Of a DNA stretch of 64,000 bases, positions 24,278 to 33,388 are shown in pieces. Position 1 is the first letter of the stretch. The number at the start of each line of letters is the position of its first letter. The translations under genes were made by a program, and so were the position numbers. A model generated the notes under the pieces. That model worked only from the letters and a program-made list of their open reading frames with translations, was not told the DNA's origin and ran no database searches. The DNA is from Chromobacterium rhizoryzae (lineage in GTDB: Bacteria; Pseudomonadota; Gammaproteobacteria; Burkholderiales; Chromobacteriaceae): the NCBI RefSeq assembly GCF_020544465.1, contig NZ_CP066126.1:2418001-2482000 (forward strand), in the 5' to 3' direction.

Positions 24278-25297
24278 CTACGCGCCGCGCTGACGGCGGA
24301 AAGCCCACCAGGCGGCCAAGAGGCTGAAACCGGCCACCAGCAGCACCAGCACCCAAAAGCCGTGCGGATGATTGGCCAGCGGCACGCCGCCCACGTTCAT
24401 GCCGAAGAAGCCGGCGACGATATTGATGGGCAGCGCCAGCACCGTCACCAGGGTCAGCGTGAACAGGGTGCGGTTGCTCTGCTCATTCAGGCGCGCCGCC
24501 AGTTCTTCCTGCAAAAGCTTGATCCGTTCCACCAAGGCGGCCAGATCGTTCAGCGTCAGCGCAAATTCCTCGGAGGATTGGCGCAGCGCCTGCGCGTCGG
24601 CCGCGTCCAGCCAGGCCGGCGGCCGGTTCAGCAGGCGGAACAGCGCGCTGGGCTCGGGCGCCAGCAGGCGCTGCAAGCGCACCAGGGAACGCCGCATCGC
24701 CGCCAGCTGCGCGCGCTGATCGTCCAGCCTTTGCGCCAGCAGCCTGTCTTCCAGTACATCCACCTGCGCGCCGCTGGCGCGCACAATGCCGGCCAGCGCA
24801 TCCGCCTGGTTCTGCAGCAAATGCACCAGCAAGGCCGCCGGCGAGCGGAAGGCCGCGCCGGCGCGCACCGCCGCGCGCAGCCGGTCCACCGAGTGCAGCG
24901 GCTTGACGCGCGCGGTGATCAGCACCCGCGGGTGAGCATGCGCCCACAGGGTGGCGATGTCCGACGAGGCCAGGCCAAAGCTGAAAGCCACGTCGTTGAT
25001 TACCGCCAGCAAGGCCTGATCCAGCAATTCGATGCGGGTGGAGTTGGAGCCGCCGCGCAAGGCCTCGAAAAAATCCTCCTGCAAGGGCAAGGCCGCGCGC
25101 AGCCAGCGTTCGCTGGCGGCATTGGCCAGATTGAAATGCAGCCATAGAAAGGCGTCGCCGTCTGGCGGCGCGCGCAGCCAGGCTTGCGCCTGAGCGGAAT
25201 CGATCTCTTCGCCGGCGCAATCCGGATGAAAACGAAAGCCGCAGATCAGCCCGGCCTGGTCCGAGCCGTATTGCTGCTGGGTAATGACGTGGTTCAT
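24278..25297 (-). CDS. zntB: Zinc transporter ZntB (CorA superfamily)
   Basis: 339 residues. A large N-terminal cytosolic domain is followed by a long helix and two C-terminal membrane segments (LFTLTLVTVLALPINIVAGF and WVLVLLVAGFSLLAAWWAF) joined by the CorA-family loop FGMNVGGVP. Positions such as WLHFNLANAASERWL and RVLITARVKPLHSVDRLR fit ZntB rather than CorA. It forms a homopentamer that moves Zn2+ across the inner membrane. It converges with the LysR gene, 7 nt apart. Confidence 0.9.
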   Translation of the reverse strand: MNHVITQQQYGSDQAGLICGFRFHPDCAGEEIDSAQAQAWLRAPPDGDAFLWLHFNLANAASERWLRAALPLQEDFFEALRGGSNSTRIELLDQALLAVINDVAFSFGLASSDIATLWAHAHPRVLITARVKPLHSVDRLRAAVRAGAAFRSPAALLVHLLQNQADALAGIVRASGAQVDVLEDRLLAQRLDDQRAQLAAMRRSLVRLQRLLAPEPSALFRLLNRPPAWLDAADAQALRQSSEEFALTLNDLAALVERIKLLQEELAARLNEQSNRTLFTLTLVTVLALPINIVAGFFGMNVGGVPLANHPHGFWVLVLLVAGFSLLAAWWAFRRQRGA

Positions 25298-25400
25298 GGC
25301 GCGCGGCCGACATGGTGGAATACAGCTCAGCTTAGGCGCGGCGGATGACGAAATGGTGACGATGAGATGAAGGGAAGGGGCCGAAGTTTTTGGGAGCGCG

Positions 25401-25455
25401 CTTTTGTTTTCTTATAGCGGGAAATGGTGCCGCTGATTTTGCTCAGCTTGGTGAC
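25401..25455 (-). pseudogene. Remnant of a fifth T6SS paralog (N-terminal piece)
   Basis: On the minus strand this reads TKLSKISGTISRYKKTK, closely matching the LSKISGKISRYKKTRE start shared by the four genes at 26471-29526, and DNA identity is also visible. The match stops abruptly after KKT. It lies downstream of the DUF6708 gene, indicating that the paralog array was once larger or has been rearranged. Confidence 0.6.
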
Positions 25456-25492
25456 GGTGAGGATTGACGTATGCAATAAAGCTTTTCTATTT

Positions 25493-26428
25493 TTATGGGT
25501 TCATTGAGGCGTCACGAGAGTATGGATCGTCTGGCGCAACTTGGCATTGCTCGTCCACATTGGCTGGCCAGGCAGGAACCTGGCTGGTACGCATGGCAAG
25601 CCATCGGCCGGGATAGCAGATTAAATAAATCAGCAAAAAGGCCAACCTCATTGACCACGGCATGGCGCTTACATAAAAAGCGGTGCGCTGCAGGCCAAAC
25701 CAGAACGGTTCTCTCTGGTCTGCAATCGGCAGGCAAGCCTTGACTTCCTGGATGACGCTGGTCGGGCCTTCTTCCATATAGCGGCGGATGAACTCCCAAT
25801 GCTGTTTCAGCAGCTCCCGGTCTTTCGCCCCTACCGCCAACTCTGAGAAGGCGAAAGTGGCGGACACCTTGCCTTCCGCATCCAGCTTGTGGCCCTGAAT
25901 CTCCCAGGTATTGCTTTTGCCTAGGCCCAAGCAAAAAAAGCTGTGGTCCCAGTCAAACTCCACGATCTTTCCCCCAGGCTGAAACGCGAATATTTTTCTA
26001 GATTTCCTGTTTAGACGGATCGGGTAGTGGGTCAGCGCGAAGGCCTCTTTTCTTAACAGCCAGATCAAGATGCTGCCTATCAAGCCGGGGCCGAACAGCA
26101 GTAGCAATACCGTCTGGGTCCAGGCTTGTTGCGGGGAATAATAGGGGCTGGAATTGGCGCCGATGGCAATCAGGATGAAATCCAGCGCGATAGTGGCGCA
26201 GCCTATGGGAACGATGTAGAAGATGGCCAGCAGCACGCTGCTCATCACGCCCTTCCAGCGGAAATACTTGTCAACCAGCTCTAGATAAGTGCTGTTTATC
26301 TTGATCACGGCCAACTGATAAGCCAGCGGCAAATCCAGCTTTTGGTGAATATCCAGACCGTGCTCTTGCTCCAACCGGGTCAAGGGACGGTTGATGGTGT
26401 ATTTTTGATATAAGCCGGTATATTCCAT
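25493..26428 (-). CDS. DUF6708 membrane protein, T6SS island
   Basis: 311 residues with hydrophobic segments at about 62-92 and 105-125 and another near 255-275. Between them is a soluble region with WDHSFFCLGLGKSNTWEIQGHKL and FAFSELAVGAKDRELLKQHWEFIRRYMEEGP, which fits the DUF6708 family found near VgrG/effector genes. Function unknown; as the last intact gene of the vgrG operon it may be an accessory immunity or effector-associated protein. Composition is intermediate between the GC-rich core and the AT-rich paralogs. Confidence 0.72.
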   Translation of the reverse strand: MEYTGLYQKYTINRPLTRLEQEHGLDIHQKLDLPLAYQLAVIKINSTYLELVDKYFRWKGVMSSVLLAIFYIVPIGCATIALDFILIAIGANSSPYYSPQQAWTQTVLLLLFGPGLIGSILIWLLRKEAFALTHYPIRLNRKSRKIFAFQPGGKIVEFDWDHSFFCLGLGKSNTWEIQGHKLDAEGKVSATFAFSELAVGAKDRELLKQHWEFIRRYMEEGPTSVIQEVKACLPIADQREPFWFGLQRTAFYVSAMPWSMRLAFLLIYLICYPGRWLAMRTSQVPAWPANVDEQCQVAPDDPYSRDASMNP

Positions 26429-26470
26429 GGCGGTGAGAGTGTAATGGACGGCATGCCGTCCAGATTGGAT

Positions 26471-27229
26471 TCAGTAGTTGAAGTACATCACGCCGAACGC
26501 ACCAGGGTCGCCGGGTTTGCGTTTGGTTTTTTTGGGAAGGTCGATGTTGTCAGGGTCAGGCAATCCCATGGTTTTGAATACTTGTGTGGCCGCATTGACA
26601 AACATCATGAATCTTTTCCCGGTTACGAAAAAATATAGTCCAAATAAAGTGTAGAAAAATATGCAGGTGTATATGTAGTCAAGGCCAAAAAATAGTTTAA
26701 TTAAATCGTAATTGGTGAAAATATTTACGATAAAAATAAATGCGGGAAATAATAAAAGCAACATGAAAGATACGGAAAGCGCCCACCATTTTATAATGTT
26801 TTTTATATGTGCTTTTTTTCCTCTAGAACAATGTGGGTAGAGTGCAATCATTCTATCCGTTGGTCGTAATATTGCTACAATCTCAAAATAACCCTCTTGT
26901 TGCGTTCCTATAACTTCCACTTCATCGCCCGCTTGAAATGGGCTAAACCAGACCCAGCCTTTCGCCGACTTGCCATCGACTTTCATTTCAACGTAGTCAG
27001 CCTCTTCGCGTAAATTTGCTGCATCTCTAGCCGTGCTTGCAGCCATGCCAGCAGCTCCGGCTAGTGCTCCTGCTATGGCGGCTAAGCCCATGATGCTGCG
27101 ATCATGGTCGGTAAAAAAGAAATTGGCAAGTTCTCTGGTTTTTTTGTAGTGCGAGATTTTTCCGCTGATTTTGCTTAGCTTCATCGTTGATGAGGTGGGT
27201 ACTAAGCTGCTAGGTGGTGACATCGCCAT
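26471..27229 (-). CDS. T6SS-associated membrane protein, paralog 1 of 4 (probable immunity)
   Basis: 252 residues. Shared plan of all four: LSKISGKIS-YKKTRE at the start, a glycine/alanine stretch (AIAGALAGAAGMAASTARDA), the WVWFSPFQ-GDEVEVIG block, ALYPHCSRGK, two hydrophobic segments (about 150-172 and 183-205), and an almost invariant tail KRKPGDPGAFGVMYFNY. The hydrophobic middle differs most between copies. Position after a pore-forming effector suggests membrane immunity, as TsiV2 protects from VasX. Gap to the next copy is 9 nt. Markedly AT-rich. Confidence 0.75.
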   Translation of the reverse strand: MAMSPPSSLVPTSSTMKLSKISGKISHYKKTRELANFFFTDHDRSIMGLAAIAGALAGAAGMAASTARDAANLREEADYVEMKVDGKSAKGWVWFSPFQAGDEVEVIGTQQEGYFEIVAILRPTDRMIALYPHCSRGKKAHIKNIIKWWALSVSFMLLLLFPAFIFIVNIFTNYDLIKLFFGLDYIYTCIFFYTLFGLYFFVTGKRFMMFVNAATQVFKTMGLPDPDNIDLPKKTKRKPGDPGAFGVMYFNY

Positions 27230-27238
27230 GCGGGGGGC

Positions 27239-27994
27239 TCAATAGTTAAAATACATCACGCCAAATGCACCTGGATCGCCAGGCTTGCGTTTTGTAAGTT
27301 TGGGTAAGTTGATGTTGTCAGGCTCTTGTAAACCTAATGCTTCAAAAACTTGAGTAGCAGCATGTACATACATCATGAATTTCTTACCGTTTACAAATGC
27401 AAAGGTTCCCGTCAGTAGACTTATCCCGATGGTAAAGTATGGGAAAGCTGTTGTGGATACGAAGTAGTCCATGCCATCGTTGGCAAGGGCTGCTATGGCA
27501 ATATCAAAAACGATTGCAAAAATAATTGCCGCTAAGGTAATGAAAAACCACCATTTTATAATATTTCTTATATGAGCATTTTTTCCTCTTGAGCAGTGAG
27601 GGTAAAGTGCTATAGTCCTATCTTTTGTTCGGACTATTGCAATAAGTTCAAAGTAATCGTGCCGTTGATTTCCAATAACTTCAACCTCATCTCCATCTTG
27701 GAATGGGCTAAACCAAACCCACCCTTTAGCTAGTTGTCCATTAATTTCCATCTCAACATAGTCGGCTTGCTCGCGTAAGTTGCTTGCATCCCTAGCGGTG
27801 CTGGCGGCCATGCCGGCAGCGCCAGCCAGAGCACCCGCAATGGCTGACAGGCCCATGATGTTGCGGTCGTGGTCAGTAAAAAAGAAGTTGGCCATTTCTC
27901 GTGTTTTTTTGTAACGGGAAATTTTGCCGCTGATTTTGCTTAGCTCTATCGTTGATGGAGTGGGCGTTAAGCTGCTAGGTGGTGACATCACCAT
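27239..27994 (-). CDS. T6SS-associated membrane protein, paralog 2 of 4 (probable immunity)
   Basis: 251 residues, same plan as the copy at 26471. The membrane portion (FFITLAAIIFAIVFDIAIAA and FPYFTIGISLLTGTFAF) is its own version. N-terminal part and tail are nearly the same as in copies 3 and 4, and its DNA is almost identical there. Start at 27994; separated by 10 nt from paralog 3. Function inferred as for paralog 1. Confidence 0.75.
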   Translation of the reverse strand: MVMSPPSSLTPTPSTIELSKISGKISRYKKTREMANFFFTDHDRNIMGLSAIAGALAGAAGMAASTARDASNLREQADYVEMEINGQLAKGWVWFSPFQDGDEVEVIGNQRHDYFELIAIVRTKDRTIALYPHCSRGKNAHIRNIIKWWFFITLAAIIFAIVFDIAIAALANDGMDYFVSTTAFPYFTIGISLLTGTFAFVNGKKFMMYVHAATQVFEALGLQEPDNINLPKLTKRKPGDPGAFGVMYFNY

Positions 27995-28004
27995 ATCGGG
28001 AGAC

Positions 28005-28763
28005 TTAATAGTTGAAATACATCACGCCAAATGCACCTGGATCGCCAGGCTTGCGTTTTGTGCGTTTGGGTAGGTCAATATTGTTGGGGTCTGGCAATCC
28101 TAATGCTTTAAAAATCTGTGTAGCCGCGTGCACATACATCATGAATTTTCTTCCAGTGACGAGCGAGTAGGTTCCAAATAGTAAGTACGCAAATATGGAT
28201 GCGTAAAAATATTCTACGCCTAAAAAGCCAAGTATTTTTTCTTTTCCCCGGATAACTTCAAATATAGTCAGCAATGCTGGAGTAAATATGGCCACCAAAA
28301 ATGTTGTTGCCATGAGCCACCATTTTATGATAGTGGTGATGTGGGCATTTTTGCCTCGGGAACAGTGAGGGTATAGGGCGATGGTGCGATCTTGAGGTCT
28401 CGCAATGGCGATGATTTCAAAGTAATCCCCTTGAAATGTCCCGATTAGCTCTACGTCGTCACCATCTTTAAATGGGCTGAACCATACCCAGCCTTTGGCG
28501 GGCAGTCCATTAATTTCCATCTCAATATAGTCGGCTTGCTCGCGTAAGTTGCTCGCATCCCTAGCGGTGTTAGCTGCCATACCGGCAGCGCCTGCCAGAG
28601 CCCCTGCAATAGCTGACAGGCCCATGATGTTGCGGTCGCGGTCAGTAAAAAAGAAGTTGGCCACTTCTCGTGTTTTTTTGTAACGGGAAATTTTGCCGCT
28701 GATTTTGCTTAGTGTCATGCTAGCTATGTTGGGGGCTAAGCTGATCGAACGAAATATGGCCAT
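28005..28763 (-). CDS. T6SS-associated membrane protein, paralog 3 of 4 (probable immunity)
   Basis: 252 residues. The N-terminal 15 residues (MAIFRSISLAPNIAS) differ from its neighbours, then the common LSKISGKISRYKKTRE core begins. Membrane region: WLMATTFLVAIFTPALLTIF and YFYASIFAYLLFGTYSLV. C-terminal half includes GRKFMMYVHAATQIFKALGL and the family tail. Function inferred as for paralog 1. Confidence 0.75.
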   Translation of the reverse strand: MAIFRSISLAPNIASMTLSKISGKISRYKKTREVANFFFTDRDRNIMGLSAIAGALAGAAGMAANTARDASNLREQADYIEMEINGLPAKGWVWFSPFKDGDDVELIGTFQGDYFEIIAIARPQDRTIALYPHCSRGKNAHITTIIKWWLMATTFLVAIFTPALLTIFEVIRGKEKILGFLGVEYFYASIFAYLLFGTYSLVTGRKFMMYVHAATQIFKALGLPDPNNIDLPKRTKRKPGDPGAFGVMYFNY

Positions 28764-28776
28764 AGTGGAATCGGGC

Positions 28777-29526
28777 TTAGTAGTTGAAGTACATTACGCC
28801 GAATGCACCGGGGTCACCTGGTTTGCGTTTTGTGAATTTTGGTAGATTGACATTGTCAGGTTCATTTAAATTTAAAACTTTGAAAACTTGAGTTGCAGCA
28901 TTGACATACATCATAAATTTTTTCCCATTAACAAAGGAAAAGGCGCCAGAAAGAGTGTACATTGCAGCGCACATATAAAGATAATTGCTATCTTGAAAAA
29001 GGTATGGTCCACTTTCTCCGGATATTAGATGGTAGAGCAAGATGATTAATGGGAAAATTATAAATACATAAATGGACATGCCTCCAAGCCACCATTTTAT
29101 AATATTCTTGATGTGAGCATTTTTGCCGCGAGAGCAATGAGGGTAGAGAGAAATGACCCTGTCTTTTGGCCGGGCGATAGCGATGATTTCAAAATGGTCA
29201 TCTTGCTGAGTTCCAATAAGTTCAACTTCATCACCATTTTGAAATGGACTAAACCAAACCCAACCTTTGGCAGGTTGTCCATTGATCTCCATCTCGACAT
29301 AGTCAGCCTGCTCGCGTAAGTTAGCTGCATCTCTAGCGGTACTTGCCGCAACGCCGGCTGCGCCAGCTAGTGCCCCAGCAATGGCTGACAGGCCCATGAT
29401 GTTGCGGTCACGATCAGTAAAGAAAAAATTGGCCATCTCTCGCGTTTTTTTGTAGCGGGAAATTTTGCCGCTGATTTTGCTTAGCTCGCTGGAGGGAGCG
29501 CGACTAACAGTGCTATTTACAATCAT
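28777..29526 (-). CDS. T6SS-associated membrane protein, paralog 4 of 4 (probable immunity)
   Basis: 249 residues, the copy directly after the effector gene (9 nt gap), and therefore the best candidate for its cognate immunity protein. Core blocks as in the others; membrane region WLGGMSIYVFIIFPLIILLY and YMCAAMYTLSGAFSFV. GAGG about 6 nt upstream of the ATG. Whether the other three protect against different C-terminal variants of the effector cannot be decided from sequence alone. Confidence 0.77.
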   Translation of the reverse strand: MIVNSTVSRAPSSELSKISGKISRYKKTREMANFFFTDRDRNIMGLSAIAGALAGAAGVAASTARDAANLREQADYVEMEINGQPAKGWVWFSPFQNGDEVELIGTQQDDHFEIIAIARPKDRVISLYPHCSRGKNAHIKNIIKWWLGGMSIYVFIIFPLIILLYHLISGESGPYLFQDSNYLYMCAAMYTLSGAFSFVNGKKFMMYVNAATQVFKVLNLNEPDNVNLPKFTKRKPGDPGAFGVMYFNY

Positions 29527-29535
29527 AAAAAATCC

Positions 29536-32427
29536 TCAAACTTGCTCAGCCGCCTTGGGCTTGGTAAATATTTTTTCAAGCGATTGATTCAGGTCTTTTA
29601 TGTCTCTGGGGGCTTTCGAGTTTTTGTTATCTTTTCCAAATGGGGTTTGGCTGATCCAAATCTGTAAATCATCATCTTCTAGAGCCCAAATTACACCTTG
29701 TAGAACAAATATGGTTAAGCTGACCCAGCTGCCAACTGTCATGAAAACAAGGCGAGTAGCTAGTATTGCTGTTGAGCGTGCTCCCAGTGCGGCAGCGGTC
29801 TCTGCCACAACTACATTGCTGCTTACCCTCAAAATGATTGGTGCTGCATAGGTAAACGTTGAGAGCCCTGCCATTCCTAAGGCGACTCCTCCTGCCATCG
29901 CTTTTACCCCATATAAACCTGCAATTAAGCTTTGTCCTTTCTGTGAGGCTTGGTTGGCACTGCCAATATCTTGATAAACCCCAATTCCATTCGACGCCGC
30001 CATCAACAAACCGCCCATCAGTTTTAGGCGCTGTATGCTGCGGGCTTGCTCGCCGCCCTGCATGACCTTGCTCAGTGGCAGGCTCATGATATCGATGGCC
30101 TGGGCAGTCAAGGCCAGGCCGGAGGCGGCCAGGCTGGCGTAGACCGCGCCGTCCTTCTCGTTTTGCAGCAGCAAACGTCCCAGGTAGACCCCTTCTATCA
30201 TCATCACGAGCAGAGTCAGGCGGGCGTCCTTGACCACGGACAGATGGTCTTTGGGCTTGTCCACCCGTAGCTTATCGTAGGCCTTTTGCAGTTTGGCTCC
30301 CTGAGTCCGGCGGTATTCCGCCTCTTTGCGCAATGCTTTTTGCAAGCGTTTGTTCTTGGTGCGCTGGCTTGGCTCTTTTTTCTTGTTGATATCCGCGCGT
30401 TGGCGGAAATCCGCATATTCGGCGGCCACCAAGGCCTTGATGTCGGCGGTGCTGACCAGCGCGCGGCAAGCCAACACCATTTGCAGCAGCTTTTCGCCCA
30501 GATAGATCTCGGCCTTGTCCAGTTTTAGGGCGGCGCCGGCGCGGCCGGCGGCTGGAGCGAAGGCCTTGATGATGGCGTTGCCGGCGGTAACGATCACATG
30601 GTCTATCTGCCCGGTGCGCGCGGTTTTGAGGCTGACGCCGAAGACGGTGTCGCCCTGCGGGCTGGCCGCGGCGATATTGGCCTGGTACAAGGCGGAGTTT
30701 TCCTTGTACATGTCCAGCAGCTTCTGGAAATAGTTCTTGGTGGTTTCTATGGTGCGCACTGCCGCATCGCTGTACGGCGTGTCCTGATTCTGCTTGGCGT
30801 CCTTCAGCGCGGTTTTCAGCTCGGTTTCTATTTTCTTCTGATTGAGCGCCAGCGCGCGGTAAAGCACATTGTTGCGCGCTATCGCCACGTCCTTGGCCCA
30901 GGCGTCCAGCTTGGCCTGGCCGCTGACGGTGACGTTGATGCCGCTGATGGCGTGGCCGATGACGGCTTCGAACTCGATGCCGTCCTTGGGATCGGCGTCG
31001 TGGTAGTCCTCCAAGGTGTCCAGGAACAAAGGCGCTTGCAGCCAGCGCAGCAAGGCGCCCACGGTTTTGTTCTGGCGCGCGCCGATGGCGGCGTCCAGCT
31101 CGTTTTGGAATTTCTGGAAGTTGGACAGGCGGTCCGGGTCGATTTTCTTGCGGTATTTGGGCCAACTGCGGTCGCCGGCCTGTTCGATGTTGTTGTCGTA
31201 GTTTTCGCCGCGTTTGGCGCGGAAGGCGGCCACCTTGGCCTTGAGCGCGGCGATCTGCTGGCTGCGTTGCGGTTCCGGGACGCGGCGCAGGTCGATGGCG
31301 TCCAGCTCATTGGGCGCGATAGAGGCCGGGATTTGCCAGCCGGCCCATTGGTCTAGCAGGTCGCACACTTCCAGGCGCTGGCGTTTCAGCACCGGGTCTT
31401 GCAGCTTGGCGATGGCGGCGCGGCGTTGGGCCATGACGGCAGGGTTGTACCAGGTGGCGGTATCGCGCCGCATCATGTCGTCCTGGAACTTCTCCTGTCC
31501 TTCCTGGGCCTGGGCGCTCAGCGATTTCCGGATGTTTTCCAATGCCTGGATTGCGTGCAATTGGAAGCTGCGCTCCTCGGCGAACAGCAGCGCCAGGCCG
31601 GCGCTGTCGTTGACGTATCCGTTAAGCTCCTGGGCGGTGCCGATGGCGTCCCACAGCGCCAGGATGTGCGGGGTGTTGTTGCCGCCGCTTTTCTTGGCGC
31701 GGGCCTGCATGAATTGCAGGCTTTCTTCGGCCTTGCCTCGGCGTGCGTGGATGGGGTAGCGCGCGTAGTTTTTGTCCACCCGGGCCTTGTCGTAGCTGCC
31801 GTCCTCCTTGCTGAAGGCGTCGGTCTTGGGGTCGTAGGCCAGCTGGGCGGGCTGGTAGCCGGGATGGTATTCCATCACCGCTTCGATCGCGGCCTTGCTG
31901 GCGGTGGTGCCGTGGGCGTTGGAGCTGCCGGCGGCCATGGCCTTGGGGTCTATGGCCTGCATGCGGGCGGCGCGCAACTTGGCGTCCTGAGCATAGCGCC
32001 GCAGTGTCAGGTCGCCCCATTTGTATTCGCTGAAGGCGATCCAGGCCGGGCCGCATTTTTCCGGCTGTTCGATGATCAGGTGGTGCAGCCGGCTATTGCT
32101 GTGGCCGGCGGTGTTGCAAACCACGCTTTTCCCAGCCGCTTGCGCGGCCTTGGGCGAGGGCTGTTTCAGCAGGACGCCGTCTTCGGTGACGCTATAGCAT
32201 TCCCATAGATTGGAGCCGCGCGCGTGCTTGGCATAAAACAGGTAGACGAAGCCGGCGCGTAGGGTGCGCAGCGCGTAATGGAAGTCCGCGTCCAGCGCGA
32301 TGTCTTTGACTTTATCGGCACAGGCCCAGGCGGGCAGGGCGGCTTTCACCGTTTTGGGCACCGGCGCGTAGCGTACCGGCATGATGGGCAGGCCGCTGGC
32401 CTGACAGGCTTTACACAGTTGGCTCAT
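29536..32427 (-). CDS. T6SS pore-forming effector, VasX-like (BTH_I2691 type)
   Basis: 963 residues. The N-terminal region starts CKACQASGLPIMPVRYAPV and continues with LRTLRAGFVYLFY, the pattern of the VasX/BTH_I2691 N-terminal domain that loads on VgrG. The middle is a long helical, charged region (about 200-730). The C-terminal quarter has five or six hydrophobic stretches (for example LTLLVMMIEGVYLGRLLL near 740 and SWVSLTIFVLQGVIWAL near 900), fitting a colicin-like membrane-permeabilising domain. No signal peptide, as expected of a T6SS cargo. From about base 30010 (residue ~805) the DNA becomes clearly AT-rich like the paralogs behind it, suggesting the toxic tip was exchanged. Confidence 0.88.
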   Translation of the reverse strand: MSQLCKACQASGLPIMPVRYAPVPKTVKAALPAWACADKVKDIALDADFHYALRTLRAGFVYLFYAKHARGSNLWECYSVTEDGVLLKQPSPKAAQAAGKSVVCNTAGHSNSRLHHLIIEQPEKCGPAWIAFSEYKWGDLTLRRYAQDAKLRAARMQAIDPKAMAAGSSNAHGTTASKAAIEAVMEYHPGYQPAQLAYDPKTDAFSKEDGSYDKARVDKNYARYPIHARRGKAEESLQFMQARAKKSGGNNTPHILALWDAIGTAQELNGYVNDSAGLALLFAEERSFQLHAIQALENIRKSLSAQAQEGQEKFQDDMMRRDTATWYNPAVMAQRRAAIAKLQDPVLKRQRLEVCDLLDQWAGWQIPASIAPNELDAIDLRRVPEPQRSQQIAALKAKVAAFRAKRGENYDNNIEQAGDRSWPKYRKKIDPDRLSNFQKFQNELDAAIGARQNKTVGALLRWLQAPLFLDTLEDYHDADPKDGIEFEAVIGHAISGINVTVSGQAKLDAWAKDVAIARNNVLYRALALNQKKIETELKTALKDAKQNQDTPYSDAAVRTIETTKNYFQKLLDMYKENSALYQANIAAASPQGDTVFGVSLKTARTGQIDHVIVTAGNAIIKAFAPAAGRAGAALKLDKAEIYLGEKLLQMVLACRALVSTADIKALVAAEYADFRQRADINKKKEPSQRTKNKRLQKALRKEAEYRRTQGAKLQKAYDKLRVDKPKDHLSVVKDARLTLLVMMIEGVYLGRLLLQNEKDGAVYASLAASGLALTAQAIDIMSLPLSKVMQGGEQARSIQRLKLMGGLLMAASNGIGVYQDIGSANQASQKGQSLIAGLYGVKAMAGGVALGMAGLSTFTYAAPIILRVSSNVVVAETAAALGARSTAILATRLVFMTVGSWVSLTIFVLQGVIWALEDDDLQIWISQTPFGKDNKNSKAPRDIKDLNQSLEKIFTKPKAAEQV

Positions 32428-32473
32428 GATTTGCTGTGGTCCGGGTGTATGAGGTGCGTCATGTCGGCCGCGC

Positions 32474-33385
32474 TCAGGCGCTGGCGGCGATGGCCGCCCA
32501 GTCCGCTTCGCTGAGCGAATCCGTCAGCCCGCTGTAGAAATCATCCGCTTCGCGCCCCGCCAGCAGCGCTTGCACGCGGGGGTGCAGATAGAAGCGGGGG
32601 TGCACGGTGACGGCGTGCAGGGCGAAGCGGGACAAGTCTTCCTCGTCGTCAAAGCCCAGCGCGCCGGCATGGCGCAAGGCGGAGAACGCGTGCAGGCGCG
32701 CGGTTTCCAGCGTGCCCGCGTCGCATTCCGGCGCGTGCTCGCGCCACGCCAGCAGCGCGCGGTTGAGCGGGCCGATGCGGGCGATGTCTTCCCACAAGCC
32801 GGGCTCCCAGCGCGAGAGCGGCCGCGCCGCGCCTGTCGCGGGTGGCGTCGGCTCCAGACAGGTGAGTTCGCCGGCCGGGTTCAATAGCCACCAGCGGCTG
32901 ACCGAGCCCAACAGGCCGCGCTGCTGCGCGGTGTTCAACAGCGGCCACAGCGCCCAGCTCACCGCCGGGTCGTGCAGGCGCAGCAGATGGGTCTCGCCAT
33001 TGGGACTGCGGCGTATCATCTGGCGGCCAATATGGGCGGCGGCCAGTTTGGCGGAGCCGGTGATTTCCAGCCAGCCGGCCACGCGCCGGCCTTGCCCCAG
33101 CGCCAGCGCGTCCGGCTCGGCTTCCGCCAGCGCCTGAGCGATGCTGTCGGCCAGCGCTGGCGCGCCGGCGTTCAGCGGCAGCCAGGCCGGCTGGCGCGCT
33201 GGGTCCAGTTGCGGATGTTTCAGCGGCAGCAGCAGGCCTTGCTGCCGGGCTTGTTCGTTCAGTTCGGCTTCGGCGCCCGCCAGCGGGCGGCTGGGCGCGT
33301 CCAGGGCCAGCAGCAGTTGCGCGCCGGCCTGTTGGCGGGCTTGCAGCTGTTGCAGAATGGCGGCGTGTTTAGCGGATGCTTGCAT
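32474..33385 (-). CDS. DUF4123 T6SS adaptor/chaperone
   Basis: 303 residues. The DUF4123 region (about 1-160) includes HLLRLHDPAVSWALWPLLNTAQQ, the (F/L)R-(L/Y)-DP-V motif of these adaptors. Known role: they bind the effector N terminus and help load it on its VgrG. It lies between vgrG (3 nt away) and the effector gene, the usual place. The C-terminal half (about 190-303) is helical and probably contacts the cargo. Confidence 0.88.
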   Translation of the reverse strand: MQASAKHAAILQQLQARQQAGAQLLLALDAPSRPLAGAEAELNEQARQQGLLLPLKHPQLDPARQPAWLPLNAGAPALADSIAQALAEAEPDALALGQGRRVAGWLEITGSAKLAAAHIGRQMIRRSPNGETHLLRLHDPAVSWALWPLLNTAQQRGLLGSVSRWWLLNPAGELTCLEPTPPATGAARPLSRWEPGLWEDIARIGPLNRALLAWREHAPECDAGTLETARLHAFSALRHAGALGFDDEEDLSRFALHAVTVHPRFYLHPRVQALLAGREADDFYSGLTDSLSEADWAAIAASA

Positions 33386-33388
33386 GGC

